Shown here in pieces: positions 46,104 through 58,200 of a stretch of DNA of 64,000 nucleotides (the first letter of the stretch is position 1; each line of letters starts with the position of its first letter). Below the pieces are notes generated by a model that saw only the letters and a program-made list of their open reading frames with translations, did not search any database and was not told where the DNA came from. This stretch comes from Gymnothorax reevesii (lineage: Eukaryota; Chordata; Actinopteri; Anguilliformes; Muraenidae): NCBI GenBank assembly GCA_029721435.1, contig CM056582.1:42986611-43050610 (forward strand), given 5' to 3'. The position numbers and the translations under genes are program-made.

Positions 46104-48336
46104 AGAATATAAACACTCTTTTTATCTCCAATCCCACCCGAATCTGGAATGCCCAGTTGGGGAACTATGTACAAGCCTTGCTCGTATGTGACCCCTTGTT
46201 GCCAATTCAGAAAAAAGGGACGGTTCACGGCTCTCCTCCGAAGCTCGTGCCCATTAATACTGCTTCTATACACTCATTGGTTGAATCCTCTCAAGTTCAG
46301 AAGGAGGGTGGAGGATCCTCGAACATGAACAAGCTTAGAATCATCCTGATGAGCGCCTGTCTGGCCAACAGGAGGTGCTTGAGCAACGAACAAAGCAACC
46401 ATTTTATATTTCCCTTTCCGGCAGTCCCTACCCAATTTGCAGTGTTGTGCATGAACGGGAAAAAAGAACAACGTTCATGAACTCGTTCATTATTTTGACG
46501 AACGATGAACTGAATGCACGCACCTGCCAAAAACGAACGATTTCCTGAAGGAGTTCATTTTGGCAAGGAATAACGGGCGTTCAGCATTGTTGCCAAAAAT
46601 ACTTCTCCCAGTAGCCTTGTGATGACGTCATCAACTGACGCCGCCGCTGCTCTGTCTATGCCAATGAATGTATGTAGAACTGGAGAGGCTGCGGCTTCCT
46701 TCTACGAGCGCAGTTAAAGAAACCAGTATGGCGTGAAATGCACCGCACTTCTGAATTTCCCATGGAGACTTTATTAGAGAAATTCCAGCTATTTTCTGCC
46801 AAACTAAGAGGTCTTCCGAAACAATTACAACATAGTTGTGATCGAAAAACATATAAGAATAAAAATTAATGCGCAATTTCACATGACACTGTTCGAGACG
46901 TCGAGCATAAAACATGTGTTAATCATAGGAAGCGCAACACTTACTAGCCACTTGTCTAGCTGGCGTGTTAGGTAATCGGGTCGCCGTAGATGGCTGTGAT
47001 CGCAAACTTTATCTGTGATTTAGCGAGCTAAAGTTAGTTGGCACAATAAACCCAGGTTGCTTACGAAGGGTGATGGCCAGCTAGCTCTCATGCCCATGTA
47101 ATGTTAGCCAAGTTGGATATATACATAGAATTAGCCATAGCAAATGACCTGGCAGAAACGTTTGTGTAACGTGTTCATTCCAGATGAATTGTGCAAATAG
47201 CAGCATCCTTATCAGGCATCTGCCTATCTAGGAACTATTAAGTGAGCAAGCTGTGAGTCTTGTTTTAATTATGACGATAACGCAATCCTAGCTTAGGCAG
47301 TTGACCAAACTGGCTAGCTTTCTATGATTGCCAGCGAAGATAGCGTTTCAGCATACTGCTCGGCTGTCTGTTCCGTGAAATGAAAACATAATTCAGTAAC
47401 CACGGGAGTTCAAACTGCTACCTACAGCAATGTTCTTGCAGACTACTCACTAATTCTATGCGAGTGACCAATCAGAGTCAGATGTGAGTCATATTGACCT
47501 ACCAATGGATTAACCGTTGACTAAAACAAGCTCTTATAACTTCATTCTCGAAAAGAGTCAAGCAAAATTGCGCCTGGATTCTTTTTTATTATGTAATCCA
47601 GTCCTACGCAGAAAAGATTACGATTGTATACTTTTTAAATAACAAAATAATAGCAGGAGTTTTTCCATTATAGTCAATTGGAAATTCAGAGGTGCGATGC
47701 ATTGGACACCTTTTACTCGGTGTTCTTGCCTTCTGTAAGATTGTTGGGTTTGGCTTTTGTTTTTGAACTACTTTGGAATGTGATTCATGCAGTTGTAATG
47801 CAGGACAATTGCATGTACAGAAACTTTGCTGGACCTTACTTTCAGCATGTAGTTTGAATCCACTGACATTTTTTCAGTACTATACCTTGTTCAATAAAAG
47901 CTGTGATTCCATTTTTGGACATTGTGGCAATGATTGGGAGCTGGAGATGAATAGATGAGAAGAGACTCTAATGAAGAAAAAAATGCTTGGATGACTGCAT
48001 TAAAAATGAACTTTTAAAAAGAACTAGTTCATTTTTTGGGACTGTGAACTTAGTTCATTTTTTTTAAAAGAAATATGAACTATGAACTGAGCTAATTCAT
48101 TTTAAAATCTGTGAACTGAACTTTGAACTAGTTCATATTAATTGTGAACTAACACAACACTGCCAATTTGCATCCCTGTAGCATAATGGGCAATTGAGCG
48201 CTACTTCTGAAAAAGCTGCCGACCACTGCCAGCTGGTACGACCGGGGCTTGAACCCTTGCAGTGATAGTCACTGCTGCTCCGCAACACGGTGCTTTAACT
48301 GAGTGAATTATCCGGCAGCAGAATATAAACACTCTT
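46104..48336 (-). mobile_element. SINE-like element with 17-bp TSD, interrupted by a hAT element
   Basis: The 17-mer agaatataaacactctt occurs at 46104-46120 and 48320-48336. The right inner part, read on the minus strand, has a B-box-type ggttcaagccccgg and an upstream tcactcagttaaagcacc that could be the A box, so the head is tRNA-like. Removing the hAT element (46440-48162) and one copy of its 8-bp duplication leaves a body of about 468 bp. This is long for a SINE, so a composite or LINE-tailed element is possible. Confidence 0.7.
46440..48162. mobile_element. Non-autonomous hAT-like element nested in the SINE
   Basis: The ends cagtgttgtg and cacaacactg are inverted repeats. The 8-mer ccaatttg flanks both ends (46432-46439 and 48163-48170). 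Many gttcat/atgaac words lie near both termini. No transposase frame was found in the 1723 bp. Confidence 0.85.
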
Positions 48337-50635
48337 ATTGACATAAGAAGGGTCATAAATATCAATGCAAGGGCTCTACAAAATGTGCACTTGTATACTT
48401 GGTCATAATGTTAGATTTTCTAAGCCTGGCGGAGACGAGTGCACTCTGTTTGCAGCCTGTAATGTTGCTGTATACAGAGAAGCTTTATTCCTGATAGTGC
48501 ATTTTACCTCTTTTCCACTGTTACTTCACACAGAATTCTTTAAAGTCTCCTTGGCGTTGAATATGAAAGTGGCAAAGAAACCACTAAAACCAGTTGAAAC
48601 TAGTTTAAAAGAAATAGCACACTCCAGTGCTTAACCACAGGTCTGTTCCTTGAGCACAATGATATTGCCTTATATGAGAGGGGTTATGGTCGCAGAATTT
48701 GAAAAGCTGATTGGTTTTTTTCTTTTAAAGGAAAAAACCTCTGAGGGTGACTGCGTAAACTATTCATCGATTGATTTTTGATGATGACGAGTAAATAAGA
48801 TCCCGAGAGTAATGAACGACTGGATACCATCCGGCTAATGCTATCCTCACATGAAGAACAACAGGGATGTGGCATACGTAATCACAGGGAGACGTAAAGC
48901 GTGTGGCGCAGCTGCCCATAGTGGGGCGATGTTGTGGAAAATGGTCGTTCTCTGTTCATGGCTGAGACACTTCTTTACAACATGGTATGGGGGAAGTGGA
49001 AAAAAAAGTATTTTCTTCTTTATATTTCTGCATTTATGAATGAAAATGTAATAGATCGAAGTGTTAACAGTTTAAGGGCTCTCAGCATAATGACCGCGGA
49101 TTTATGAACAGTGAATGTTTTGGTTTTTTCGGGAAAATGTAGCTTATTCAAGCACTGTGCACGGCAATTCTTCAGTCTAACAGACAGAGGTTTCCACTTT
49201 CTCATTTTTAATTTCACAGAGTTGCATACTCAAAATAGCATACAGCCACATTGAGATGCCAGATGCCATTCTCATGTTTTCTTTTCCTGAGAGTTTAAAG
49301 AAAATTCTCCTTGAGTGAAGCGTTTTTGTTCCATATATTGGACTGAAAATGCAGAATGTAGAAGATGCTGAGTTTGGGCACATCTTGCGGCCCGTGGCGA
49401 TATTGGAGATCGGGCAGATTTTGCTTCAGGGTCATCAGCTGCCAACAAAGTCTGGTAGCAGAGTGGGGTTTAGATTAAAGCAGGAGTGAGATGACTGAGT
49501 GCAGTCTGGACTGTATATAGTATACTCTTGAATTTATCCCATAATCTTAATTGTGCTATTTTACCTCAATACATTTTGACAGTTTTCTGCACACCTTAGG
49601 GGATTTTACATTGACATGAGTTGCCTTGATGCAGACTTCAACAACATTCTATTCATGGAAGGCACAATCAATGTTTTACGGTGAAAATAGAGTTTGTTTG
49701 CACAGGATGTTGTTCTGCATGTAGCATACAGTATGTCACAGCTTTCTATCACACTGTGAAGCTTGGCCTCCATTCAGCGACCACACAGGCAGACAAGGTA
49801 AGCGTAGAGGTTCAGAGGGGACACAACCAAAGTATGTCTGAAAAGGCGCAAAGTTTGTACCTTTTGGCACCTAATTTTTAAAGTAAGTGCCTGACTACTT
49901 TTCAGCATGGCATCACCATTCTTTTCATTGTTACTTTTTTTTTACGGTTAATGGTTTGTTGATTTTGCCAGTCTGCAATTATGACAACATTAAGTAGAAC
50001 ATTATCATATAAATTCTGTTCATCTCCACTCCCTCCCTTGTTTATCTATTCTAGAATATTGTGTCATGCCTGGCATACGTTGCACTGTATGATACGTTAC
50101 GTTGCTTTCCGTGTAATGAGATGAAAGACTGCTGATCTTCATTACTGTTGGAGATAGGTGCTCAACTTGTGCGAATGATCTACATCAGGCAGTGCAGGTC
50201 TGCCTGTCACATGACTGCTCTGTGGGATCACTCACACCAGAGCCACAGCATGTGAACCGCACCGCCGAAGAGTCACGTTAAAAAGCATGTAGCACTATCT
50301 CGTTTCGAGTCTACTGTGTAATGTTTCTGAGATAGAAGGCTTTTGACCATTATCAGTGAGTCGTAAACACCCTAAATACAGCTGCTGCCGAGCTTCCCTC
50401 AGTGGTGGAGCCTTGTGTTGCTAATGGGATGAGCCGGCCAGTGGTGTTGTCCATTTGTTAACGTATCACAACTCACTGAAAACTGTGATTAGATGGTTTG
50501 GCTGTCAATCCTCTAGCTATTGTACTGAAAGTGGGGTGACCAGTGTAGGTCAGACCAGCACAAGGCAACAGAAGCCATGATGAATGGTTTCTGATCTATG
50601 CATAATTAACTGAAATAAAAAATTTTAAGATTGAA
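48337..50635 (+). other. nrxn1: nrxn1 intron, no element recognised
   Basis: No gene and no paired ends were seen. Short frames such as 48365-48634 have no support from composition or splice context. Confidence 0.5.
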
Positions 50636-51190
50636 GGGGTATTCCACCCAAAAACTATAATTTGCATACCAATTACTCATCATTAGAGGTCTCAAACAGA
50701 CAAAGTTGTTTTTCACCTGGTGCAACTTTATGGCCACTGGAGAGTTTTGAAAATTTATCCTGATTCCTTTTTTTGCTGGAAGCAAATGGGGTCACCAAGG
50801 AGCAACGGAAAAACTCCTCAAAACGTTCGTTGACAAACTTTTTAAGATTCTAAGTTTGCACGTTTGGCTATACTCCGCCCTCGTGCTGAGCTTGCAAAGT
50901 TTTGACCTACGAGGCAGGTCAAGAGGCAGCTGCTGCCCAGCGCTCGCTTCAGAGGGCAGCGGCAAACTGTCTAGTTCTCCCACCATGGCAACATGTGTCG
51001 CGTATGAACAAGCATGGACAGATTTGGGTAGGATTGGAGATGCCAATTTTTCTAAAAAATCAATGCACTTTTCTTTGCTAAAACATGACGGGAGATAGGA
51101 CAAGTGGGTGATAACCAGCTCTTTTACTTGAGATCTACAATCATGGCAATTTTCTGTTTGGCCCAGAGGTGGCACACTTAATTTCACTAA
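50636..51190. repeat. Probable interspersed repeat, one end only
   Basis: The start ggggtattccacccaaaaac resembles the ends of PIF-type fish elements such as the one at 9462, and the body is GC-richer than its flanks. No matching right end was found, so it may be truncated. Overlapping frames on both strands (80 and 131 codons) are not recognised as proteins. Confidence 0.35.
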
Positions 51191-53172
51191 TTATCCATTT
51201 AATATTTCTACACTCTGAATGAGGTGGGCTTTGTATAATTGAACTCCGGTTGCTGATATTTTTGTGTGAGCCAGGTTAAGTGATAGAGATACTCTACATT
51301 TCAGCAATGTTTTCAAGGGGTGTCATTTACACACGGCAAAGATTTAGCAGTTTCAAGAATTTGACAATGAACTGGTCCCACTCAGTAAAAGAGTCCTTGC
51401 ATTTTTATTACGGCATTTTTGAGCTTCTCAACCAATGAAATTTATTTCAAGTGAGCCTGCTTTTTACACTGGTCATTGAAATATTTCTTTAGGCTATTTT
51501 CAAGTTCTCTTGAGCCAATAATGATGATAAACTTGATTAAATCTTAATCAGAATGTCTTTTCAACACAATAAAACAACATCCATAGAATGAAAGCATTGT
51601 GAATAGTTAAAATTCAAAATTCCTTATGTAATTACCATCAACTGTAAGAAGAGTGATGGCCACTTGTGTTCCATTCTATCTCTGTGATTGAAAGGACAAC
51701 GTCTCAGTGTGTTTGTGTGTGTGTGCGCGATTAAGCACTTTTATCACGAGTGCTGCATACTACACTGGACAGTACCCTAAGCCTTTGTATAATGTTGTAA
51801 CACAGCGTTCAAATAGATGATGTCAGCTTACCATTTTTGTCATTAGCAGAGTTATAGGGATTTGCAGTGTCAGCAGTTAGCGGGTCAGTCAGGTGATGAG
51901 GTAGATTTGACTGCTCCAAGCATCCTAATGGTGCTGAAATTCTCTATCTCTCCAATTTAACATTATTCCCACCGAGGTGTAGGGAACAAGAATGTATTTG
52001 AGATGCTAATTGTCTGGTTTCATGCTGAGAGTTTACTGTATTTAATTGCTGTGGAAATAGACTTCAGCATTAAAAAAAAAGAAACATTTGACCCTGTTTA
52101 AAATGGCTGTTGGTTTTTAAGCCCTCAGAGACCAATTAGGGAGGTCAAAGGGAAAAGGGATTTTTTCACGCTTTCGCTTGCGGCCTGTGTGGACTTCGTA
52201 ATGTGCCTCTAACGAGTTGGATGAAAGTTGTGTTGACATTTCTGTGGTTTCGGTTCATTGGCTCAGATACACTGGAAGAGACGGAAGCATGAATGTTATC
52301 AACAGCGTATGGTAATTAGATTGAGCTGTTTTCTTATTTTATTTCCTTTCTGCCTCCATGTCCTGACAGTATATTTGTGACTGCGCTTCCATCACACACG
52401 AGAGAACTAGTGCAAGAGCAAGTGAGTAAATTCCCGATGACTTATGTCTGCTCATGTTACTCTATATTACAGTGGCTGTTAGATGCCAGTCAGAACATTT
52501 ACAGGCACATCAAATTTTGTTTACAGCGTTGTTTCTGGTTATGGGCTTATATTGGTATCTTTTGGATGGTTTCCATCCAAATTTTTTAATAATTTGGATG
52601 GGTGTCTTATCGATGTATGGCAACAATAGGCAATGCATTTTCCCCCCAATTTAGTTCAGCTGGATAATGGTTGGCATAGTAGAGAGAAAAAGGGAGAGAA
52701 GGTTGTGAGTGAGGTGGAAAAGAGGGGCAGGACAGATAAAAGAGAAGTGAGGGAATAATACTAAGAAAAAGGTATAGAAGCAACTAAGGTGTGAGAGAAA
52801 GAAAAGAGGCTTTAGCCATGTCCAAAAATCTAGCCTCAAGGCTGCAGCTAAGATTTTATGGTGGTATATTTGTGGTGAGGCACAGCGGCCTGTGCATCTC
52901 AAAGAGGGACAGAGAGAGACACAACCCAGCCGTGAGCACATAGCAGCTCCTTCCCTCCTGTTTGTAACTGTGCAGGAATCGAGCTCCAAATGGCCGCAGT
53001 GGAGCACGGATGATCTATCACTGAGTGTTGACTGTGTACAAACAGTGTGAGCTGGGCTGGCACTGTGCGTACTGTACTTCTGTGGCGCTAAGCCAGCAAC
53101 TACAATGCAACTTTGTCCGAAAATAAGATTTTTATTCAAAATAAGATTTCTGTTTTCAGTGGTTAGAAGTGA
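51191..53172 (+). other. nrxn1: nrxn1 intron, nothing recognised
   Basis: This stretch holds a short tgtgtg run at 51712-51726. A 182-codon minus-strand frame (52651-53199) runs into the hAT element and is Ser/Leu/Cys-rich without family features. It is not taken as a gene. Confidence 0.5.
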
Positions 53173-53180
53173 CTCTAGTC

Positions 53181-53486
53181 CAGGGGTGGGCAGTTGCAAT
53201 CCTGGAGGGCCTGTGCGTACGCAGGTTTTTATTTCTTATCAATTACCCTGACTGATTGAGCTAGTTGGTTGCATACACAAACACAGATTTGGACATAGAT
53301 TGGATGACGGAAAAATGTTTCATTTGAGTACTCAAGAACAGTCTTTGGTGGTCATTCGTGATCAATGAAAGAAATGCAGCAGAAATGTCAATTTCACACA
53401 TGATTTGGCTAATTAAATTAATGAATTAATTAGAGGCCAGAAGTTGGTGTGAAAACCAGGGATACGGCCCTCGTTGCTCAACTCTG
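53181..53486. mobile_element. hAT (Charlie-like) MITE, 306 bp
   Basis: The left end caggggtgggcagttgcaat is a classic hAT terminus. The right end gttgctcaactctg is its diverged mirror. The 8-mer ctctagtc flanks both ends (53173-53180 and 53487-53494). Confidence 0.9.
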
Positions 53487-53494
53487 CTCTAGTC

Positions 53495-54334
53495 CACGTA
53501 CAGGCTCTAATGGCATTCCTACTGATATCTTCTCATTTACTTGAATGTAAACAGATATTTGTACTTTACCCAAAAGAGGGTTACACACAGAATTTTCTAG
53601 ATTCTGACAAATGAAAAATTGAAATGTCTTGCATTGGGGGTGGCTATGTGCAGTGCATTTTATAAAGATCAAATGACGCATGCTAAATCACTTCAGTTTT
53701 CCCATCATCTTTTTAGCACACAGCCCCAAGGCAGCATCAAAAATAATTGAAGTCCTCCCGACCTTCCCGGAACTAATGCTGTAAATCCAAACGTCATGAA
53801 AGCAGTCTTTTGTCTTGAAAGCTCCACGCTGACGTATGTGTCAAGCAGATTCTGATCCATAGTGCATTATTTACCGCATAATGCATGGTGGCCATTCTCT
53901 AGGCACAGCAGCGGGTGCATTGTTTTGCCCACATGGGACAAGAGTGAATGTGTAATTAACACGGTCTTCATTGAAAAAGCTAATTTTTCCATGTTGTGCT
54001 TTCAGTAAGAGCCTATAGATGGCTGTAATTAAGCCTTTGTCCTTACTGGCTGCAGGTGATTACTGCACGAGTGACTCGCTGCACGCTACACTGCACATCT
54101 GTGAGCCCCTCATTTCTGTCCCACTCTTTATCATTCCTACAGAGTGAAGTGGCAGCACCCTGACTGCTTTGCCAATGTTTGTATCTTAAACAAGCCGAGC
54201 TGAAATTGAGAGCCTTGCTAAAGTCTCAGTCTTATAAAACGGCTCGCAATGGACAGCATGGCTTATATATGTTTTGCAAATTTTTCTCTCTTTGTCACCC
54301 CACTGGGTAGGGAAAAACCTTTTGGAAAATGTGA
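53495..54334 (+). other. nrxn1: nrxn1 intron, repeat-poor
   Basis: No repeat words were recognised. The part 53870-54130 has several TAATTA/TAATTAA-type words and no visible decay. It is a possible constrained noncoding segment, which is untestable from this sequence alone. Confidence 0.4.
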
Positions 54335-54935
54335 AGAACTGTGCATGAACAGTTCATGATTTAAGTTCATGAATTACTCATGAATTGTTCCTGAGCAGTA
54401 AATGGCCGTTCATGAACTTTGTGCATGAGAGACATTGATTAACTTTTCACAAACATGAAGAAGAAAGTATTTCCCAATCCAGGTGGCTCATCAGGCCTGT
54501 GCTCAACCCCGGTTTCTGTAGCATGTAGCGACTAGGAGTAATGCTAATCCCCCTGGATGGGATGCTAGTCCATCGCAGGTTTCCCCCGACCATTTGTTGG
54601 TACCGAACTGTACACCTGGGCGGTGTGGGGCACTGTGAAAGTAAAGTGTTTTTGCCCAGGATCACACTTCACAAGCCGTTGCAAGGACTAGTACTCACCT
54701 TTCGATCCCAAATCAAGCACGCCTAACCACTGCACCAACGCGAAACGTACTCATGAACTATTCATAAGCAATTCATAAGCATTCATGAACAGTTCATGAA
54801 TATCCACATGTGAGTGGAAAGTGTATGAACTTTGCCAACATTCTTCATGAGCTTACTTGAAGAACATGCAAGGAACTTCTTGTGGTAATTGGCAAGCTGT
54901 TCACGAACTAGTCATGAACTGCAATAGCTCCAGAA
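54335..54935. repeat. Palindrome-rich repeat (ttcatgaac words) split by a SINE-like insert
   Basis: Both halves (54335-54440 and 54745-54935) are crowded with gttcatgaac, attcatgaa and atgaacagttcatgaa words, which are self-complementary. A tRNA-headed segment in the middle separates them. No outer ends were fixed. Confidence 0.55.
54470..54740 (-). mobile_element. tRNA-headed SINE-like element, minus orientation
   Basis: On the minus strand the head reads ttggtgcagtggttaggcgt (A-box type) and then gggatcgaaagg (degenerate B box). The body contains the complement of atgctagtccatcgcaggtt and cacctgggcggtgtggggca, words of a very common fish SINE-like repeat. A duplication could not be fixed in the palindromic flanks. 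Confidence 0.6.
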
Positions 54936-55209
54936 CTATTTTCTTCGGGGAAGTATGAAGAAGTGGGAGGGAAACTTTTAAAAATATGCAGAAACAGAAA
55001 ACCAGGCCATTTGAGACTTTATGAAGATGAGCATTTCGGAGAAAACACACTCACACAGATATTTGAACAAGCAGGCATACACGCCGACAGACCTTCCGTA
55101 CATACAACCATGCATGCATAGTACATGTACGCCAAAACTTACCAGCAGTAACCCTGCCACATCTGTTGTTATACCTCACTCATTTACCTTCCTCTGCTTT
55201 TTTTTGCAG

Positions 55210-55391
55210 CGGGGACAACGTATATATTCGGCCGTGATGGCGGGATGATCGTGTACACGTGGCCACCAAATGACCGGCCCAGCACGCGGGCGGACCGCCT
55301 GGCTGTTGGGTTCAGCACACAGCAGAAGGATGCAGTTCTGGTCCGGGTCGACAGCTCATCCGGACTGGGAGACTACCTGGAGCTGCACATC
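55210..55391 (+). CDS. nrxn1: Neurexin-1 exon: start of the LNS6 domain (shared by alpha and beta)
   Basis: This 182-bp exon opens the sixth LNS (laminin G-like) domain, the part of neurexin that contacts neuroligin through Ca2+. It encodes 61 residues, with the first codon split. The acceptor is ttttttgcag|CG and the donor is CACATC|gtaagt at 55392. The frame reads [20 protein letters not shown], then [16 protein letters not shown], then [19 protein letters not shown], nearly the mammalian neurexin-1 text. DRPSTR (residues 22-27) is the neuroligin-contact loop. The Asp of GLGDY (residue 55) corresponds to the Ca2+-binding D137 of rat beta-neurexin-1, as I know that structure. The exon accepts both the alpha EGF exon and the beta exon. 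It ends in phase 0. The rest of LNS6, including splice site 4, is outside the window. Confidence 0.97.
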
Positions 55392-56180
55392 GTAAGTACT
55401 GATCCCTCCCCTGAAGATACGGGGTCAATGACATAGATGAGGAACAAGGGCCTCATTAATGCAAAAATTCATGCAAAAAAAGATTCCATCGTTTTTGTGT
55501 ATGCATGGAACTAGGACAATTTATGGTAGCTTACATAAACTGAATGTAATTCTTAGTTTATACATTACTGTGAACTTGACCAGTTGAAGTACAAGCACTA
55601 GTCTATTAATTTTTGGCCGCGTGGGGAAAGTGGGGTTTGCGGTTTTCAGTGCATAAGCCTCAGGGCGGGGGTTAACTGAGACCTTTCACGCAATGAGCTG
55701 AGAATCCAAATCACTATCGGCAAATGGATCTCATTTTTCAGCAGGCTGATATTGAAGTAAACTGAATTCACTAAGTAAGTAACTGAATTCAGGGAAGGAC
55801 TCACACAAGCCTGCACAGGTGTGCACAAACACAGTGAAGCACATTTTGTCACTGTATACTCTTCCATTAACACATGGGGCTCCATCTTGAAGCTGTCGCA
55901 AATGTGAAGCTTGGCACTGTTGGATAAAGTCAGCATCATTGTGGATTTCGGAGGGATGTATTAGATTTTTTTTACATCTTGTGCCTTTGGTTTTAAAATA
56001 GTTGATGATAGGGCACATAGGTGAGGTGTGGTTATGTCTATTATCGGTGGAATTATTTTAATAGCTTTATTCTAATAATGCATCTGCATGAAGTGTACCA
56101 ACCCTTCTGTTGTCAGCACAAACTAGGACACAGATAATTCTGGCAGTTTTGTGTTTTTTAATAAATTTTTTTTGACACAA
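55392..56180 (+). other. nrxn1: nrxn1 intron after the LNS6 exon
   Basis: The donor gtaagt starts at 55392. No further exon of LNS6 and no element were recognised here. Confidence 0.6.
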
Positions 56181-56193
56181 AAATAAGTATGAT

Positions 56194-56552
56194 GGGTGGC
56201 ACAGTGGTTAGCATTGCTGCCTCACAGCAAGAAGGTCATGGGTTCGAATCTGGGCCTGGGGCCTTTCTGTGTGGAGTTTGCATGTTCTCCCCGTGTTGCG
56301 TGGGTTTTCGCCGGGTACTCCGGTTTCCTCCCACAGTCCAAAGACATGCATATCAGGCTAATTGGAGACACCAAATTGCCCATAGGTATGAGTGTGAGAG
56401 TGAATGGTGTGTGAATGGTGCGTGCGCCCTGCGATGGATTGGCAAGCTGTCCAGGGTGGGTCCCTGCCTTTGCCCGTAGTCAGCTGGGATAGGCTCCAGC
56501 TCGCCCCGTGACCCTAGTGAGGAATAAGCGGGTATAGAAAATGGATGGATGG
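56194..56552 (+). mobile_element. tRNA-headed SINE with (ATGG)n tail and 13-bp TSD
   Basis: The head carries an A-box-like tggcacagtggttagc and a B box gggttcgaatctg. The body holds gtttgcatgttctccccgtg and tcctcccacagtccaaagac, a very widespread fish repeat. The tail is atggatggatgg. The 13-mer aaataagtatgat flanks it at 56181-56193 and 56553-56565, showing LINE-mediated insertion. It is full-length in appearance. A deleted relative lies at 9291. Confidence 0.9.
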
Positions 56553-56565
56553 AAATAAGTATGAT

Positions 56566-57358
56566 TCTCTCAAACTCAGCAATGGTAAAGCATGTTTGTT
56601 AAATTTTTAAATGTAGCGACTAGATCTCAATGAAGCCTAGGTGATTCTAGCTGTTAGTTTGCAATTGAATGAGACATTGCAGAAGTGAGAGAAAAGTCAA
56701 TTCAAGAAACGTAATCCTATCTCTGTAATGACAAACAAAATCAAGCGCTACTTTACACTGTTCAAAAGTTGAAAACGGATCAGCAGGTCTGTTTCATCAA
56801 AGGCAAATCTGCATGATAAGTGTCTAACAAAATGATGCTTAACCAAGGACAAAAGTAGGTGGCTTTATGGGGAGTGGAAGATGACAAAAGGTTGGTTCAT
56901 TGTCATGTCCATAGCAGGCCTTTTAGGCAGAATAGTACACACTTTTGCTACCTTGCTTTGAACTTTTATCTTTTGTCTAAGATTTGCACTGTGGTAAGCT
57001 ATGTCCAAACGCGCCATTAAATAATAATAATAATAATAATAATAAAATCAGGCAGTCATAAAAGATCAAGAGAGATACAAAAAGAAGGTAACTCAGCAAT
57101 ATGAATAAGTGTGATAATAATCATGATAGGCAATGCAACCCCTTAGAATGATAAAACAAGTGAAGGGGACTGAAATGTATTAGTCAGAGATATATCAGTG
57201 TCTCCCAAAGGCTTTCATAAACAAAAAAGTTTTAAGATTTGATTTAAAAGATGCTAGAGATCCTGCAGGCCAGAGCTCAAATGGAAGAGAGTTCTGGAGT
57301 TTGGGGGCTCTGAATGAAAAGTTTTGGTCACCCTTAGAGACCTAACGTGACCTAGAGG
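56566..57358 (+). other. nrxn1: nrxn1 intron with an AAT microsatellite and a possible LINE-tail fragment
   Basis: An (aat)n run lies at about 57019-57046. Bases 57190-57358 (agagttctggagtttggggg and neighbours) resemble the 3' part of a fish CR1/L2-type LINE, an assignment made from wording only. Confidence 0.4.
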
Positions 57359-57360
57359 CA

Positions 57361-58200
57361 GTGTTGGGGTAGTTACTCTAAGAACGTAATGCATTACGCA
57401 TTTCTAGTTATTTTTTGAAAACTTAATCCCTTACATTACTTAATTACTCACTGATGGAAGTTAATAGTTACACTACTACAACATAGTTACATTACTTTTG
57501 GATTACTCAGAACTATTCCCCTCCGCCGTTGTTGAATCACTGTAACCCACTACTTCAAGGGGCTTATTGCTTTTATAAAACGGTTACCCTGAATATAGCC
57601 CATTAAATAAACACACAAGAAAAAAATCAACAATTTATCACTAACCTGAAATAGCGAACTAGTTAGCAACATTGCTAGCAAGCTAAAGTGATATCGAACT
57701 CTATAATGCTATAACTAGCTATGTAGATGGCCTACTGGTTAGCGGGCTAAAAGTCTAAACTTTGCTAACACTGAAATAGCGCGATAGTTAGCAACCTAGT
57801 TATAGAGTTCGATATCACTTTAGCTTGATAGCTAGGTTGCTAACTAGCTCGCTATTTCAGTGCTTCTATAATGCCTTAGCTAGCTAGGTAGATAGCCTGA
57901 AACAAATATAACCTAACCAGTCAGTTGAGTGCAGAGTAGTTGGCTGTTAGGCTACACGTACAGGGATATTTTGTGCTGCGGTCTGCCTGAGAATGCAGTG
58001 GGTTACACTGATTTTATACCGGTTTGGAACGCGGCTAAGCCAATCACATTTAAGGATGGGAAGCACCCGCTTTATAATGCCCATCGCATCACGAAGGAGT
58101 TTGGGGTTTTAATGGCCATTCTGTCCTTTTCACTGCGGCAAGTGCAGTGCAGTGTCTCTTACAGAGCATTTCATGTCGCAGCGACTACATAAATATTTAA
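57361..58200. mobile_element. Possible DNA element with cagtgttggggtag end and internal foldback
   Basis: The left boundary gcagtgttggggtagttact and the following taacg/attac words match a common fish DNA-transposon end. No right-hand mirror was found. The region contains the long inverted repeat 57646-57860. The short frame 57929-58192 is not recognised as a protein. Confidence 0.4.
57646..57860. repeat. 60-bp inverted repeat (foldback) with 95-bp loop
   Basis: 57646-57705 and 57801-57860 are reverse complements at about 55 of 60 positions, without gaps. The core agtgatatcgaactctata is exact. A third partial copy of the outer part (ctgaaatagcgcgatagtta) lies in the loop. Confidence 0.85.

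Noticed and set aside
52651..53199. 182-codon minus-strand frame
   Set aside because: It has no recognisable domain and Ser/Leu/Cys-rich composition, and it runs into the end of a hAT MITE. Treated as chance.
56189..56479. 96-codon plus-strand frame and a second frame at 56196-56414
   Set aside because: Both lie wholly inside a tRNA-headed SINE and its target duplication.
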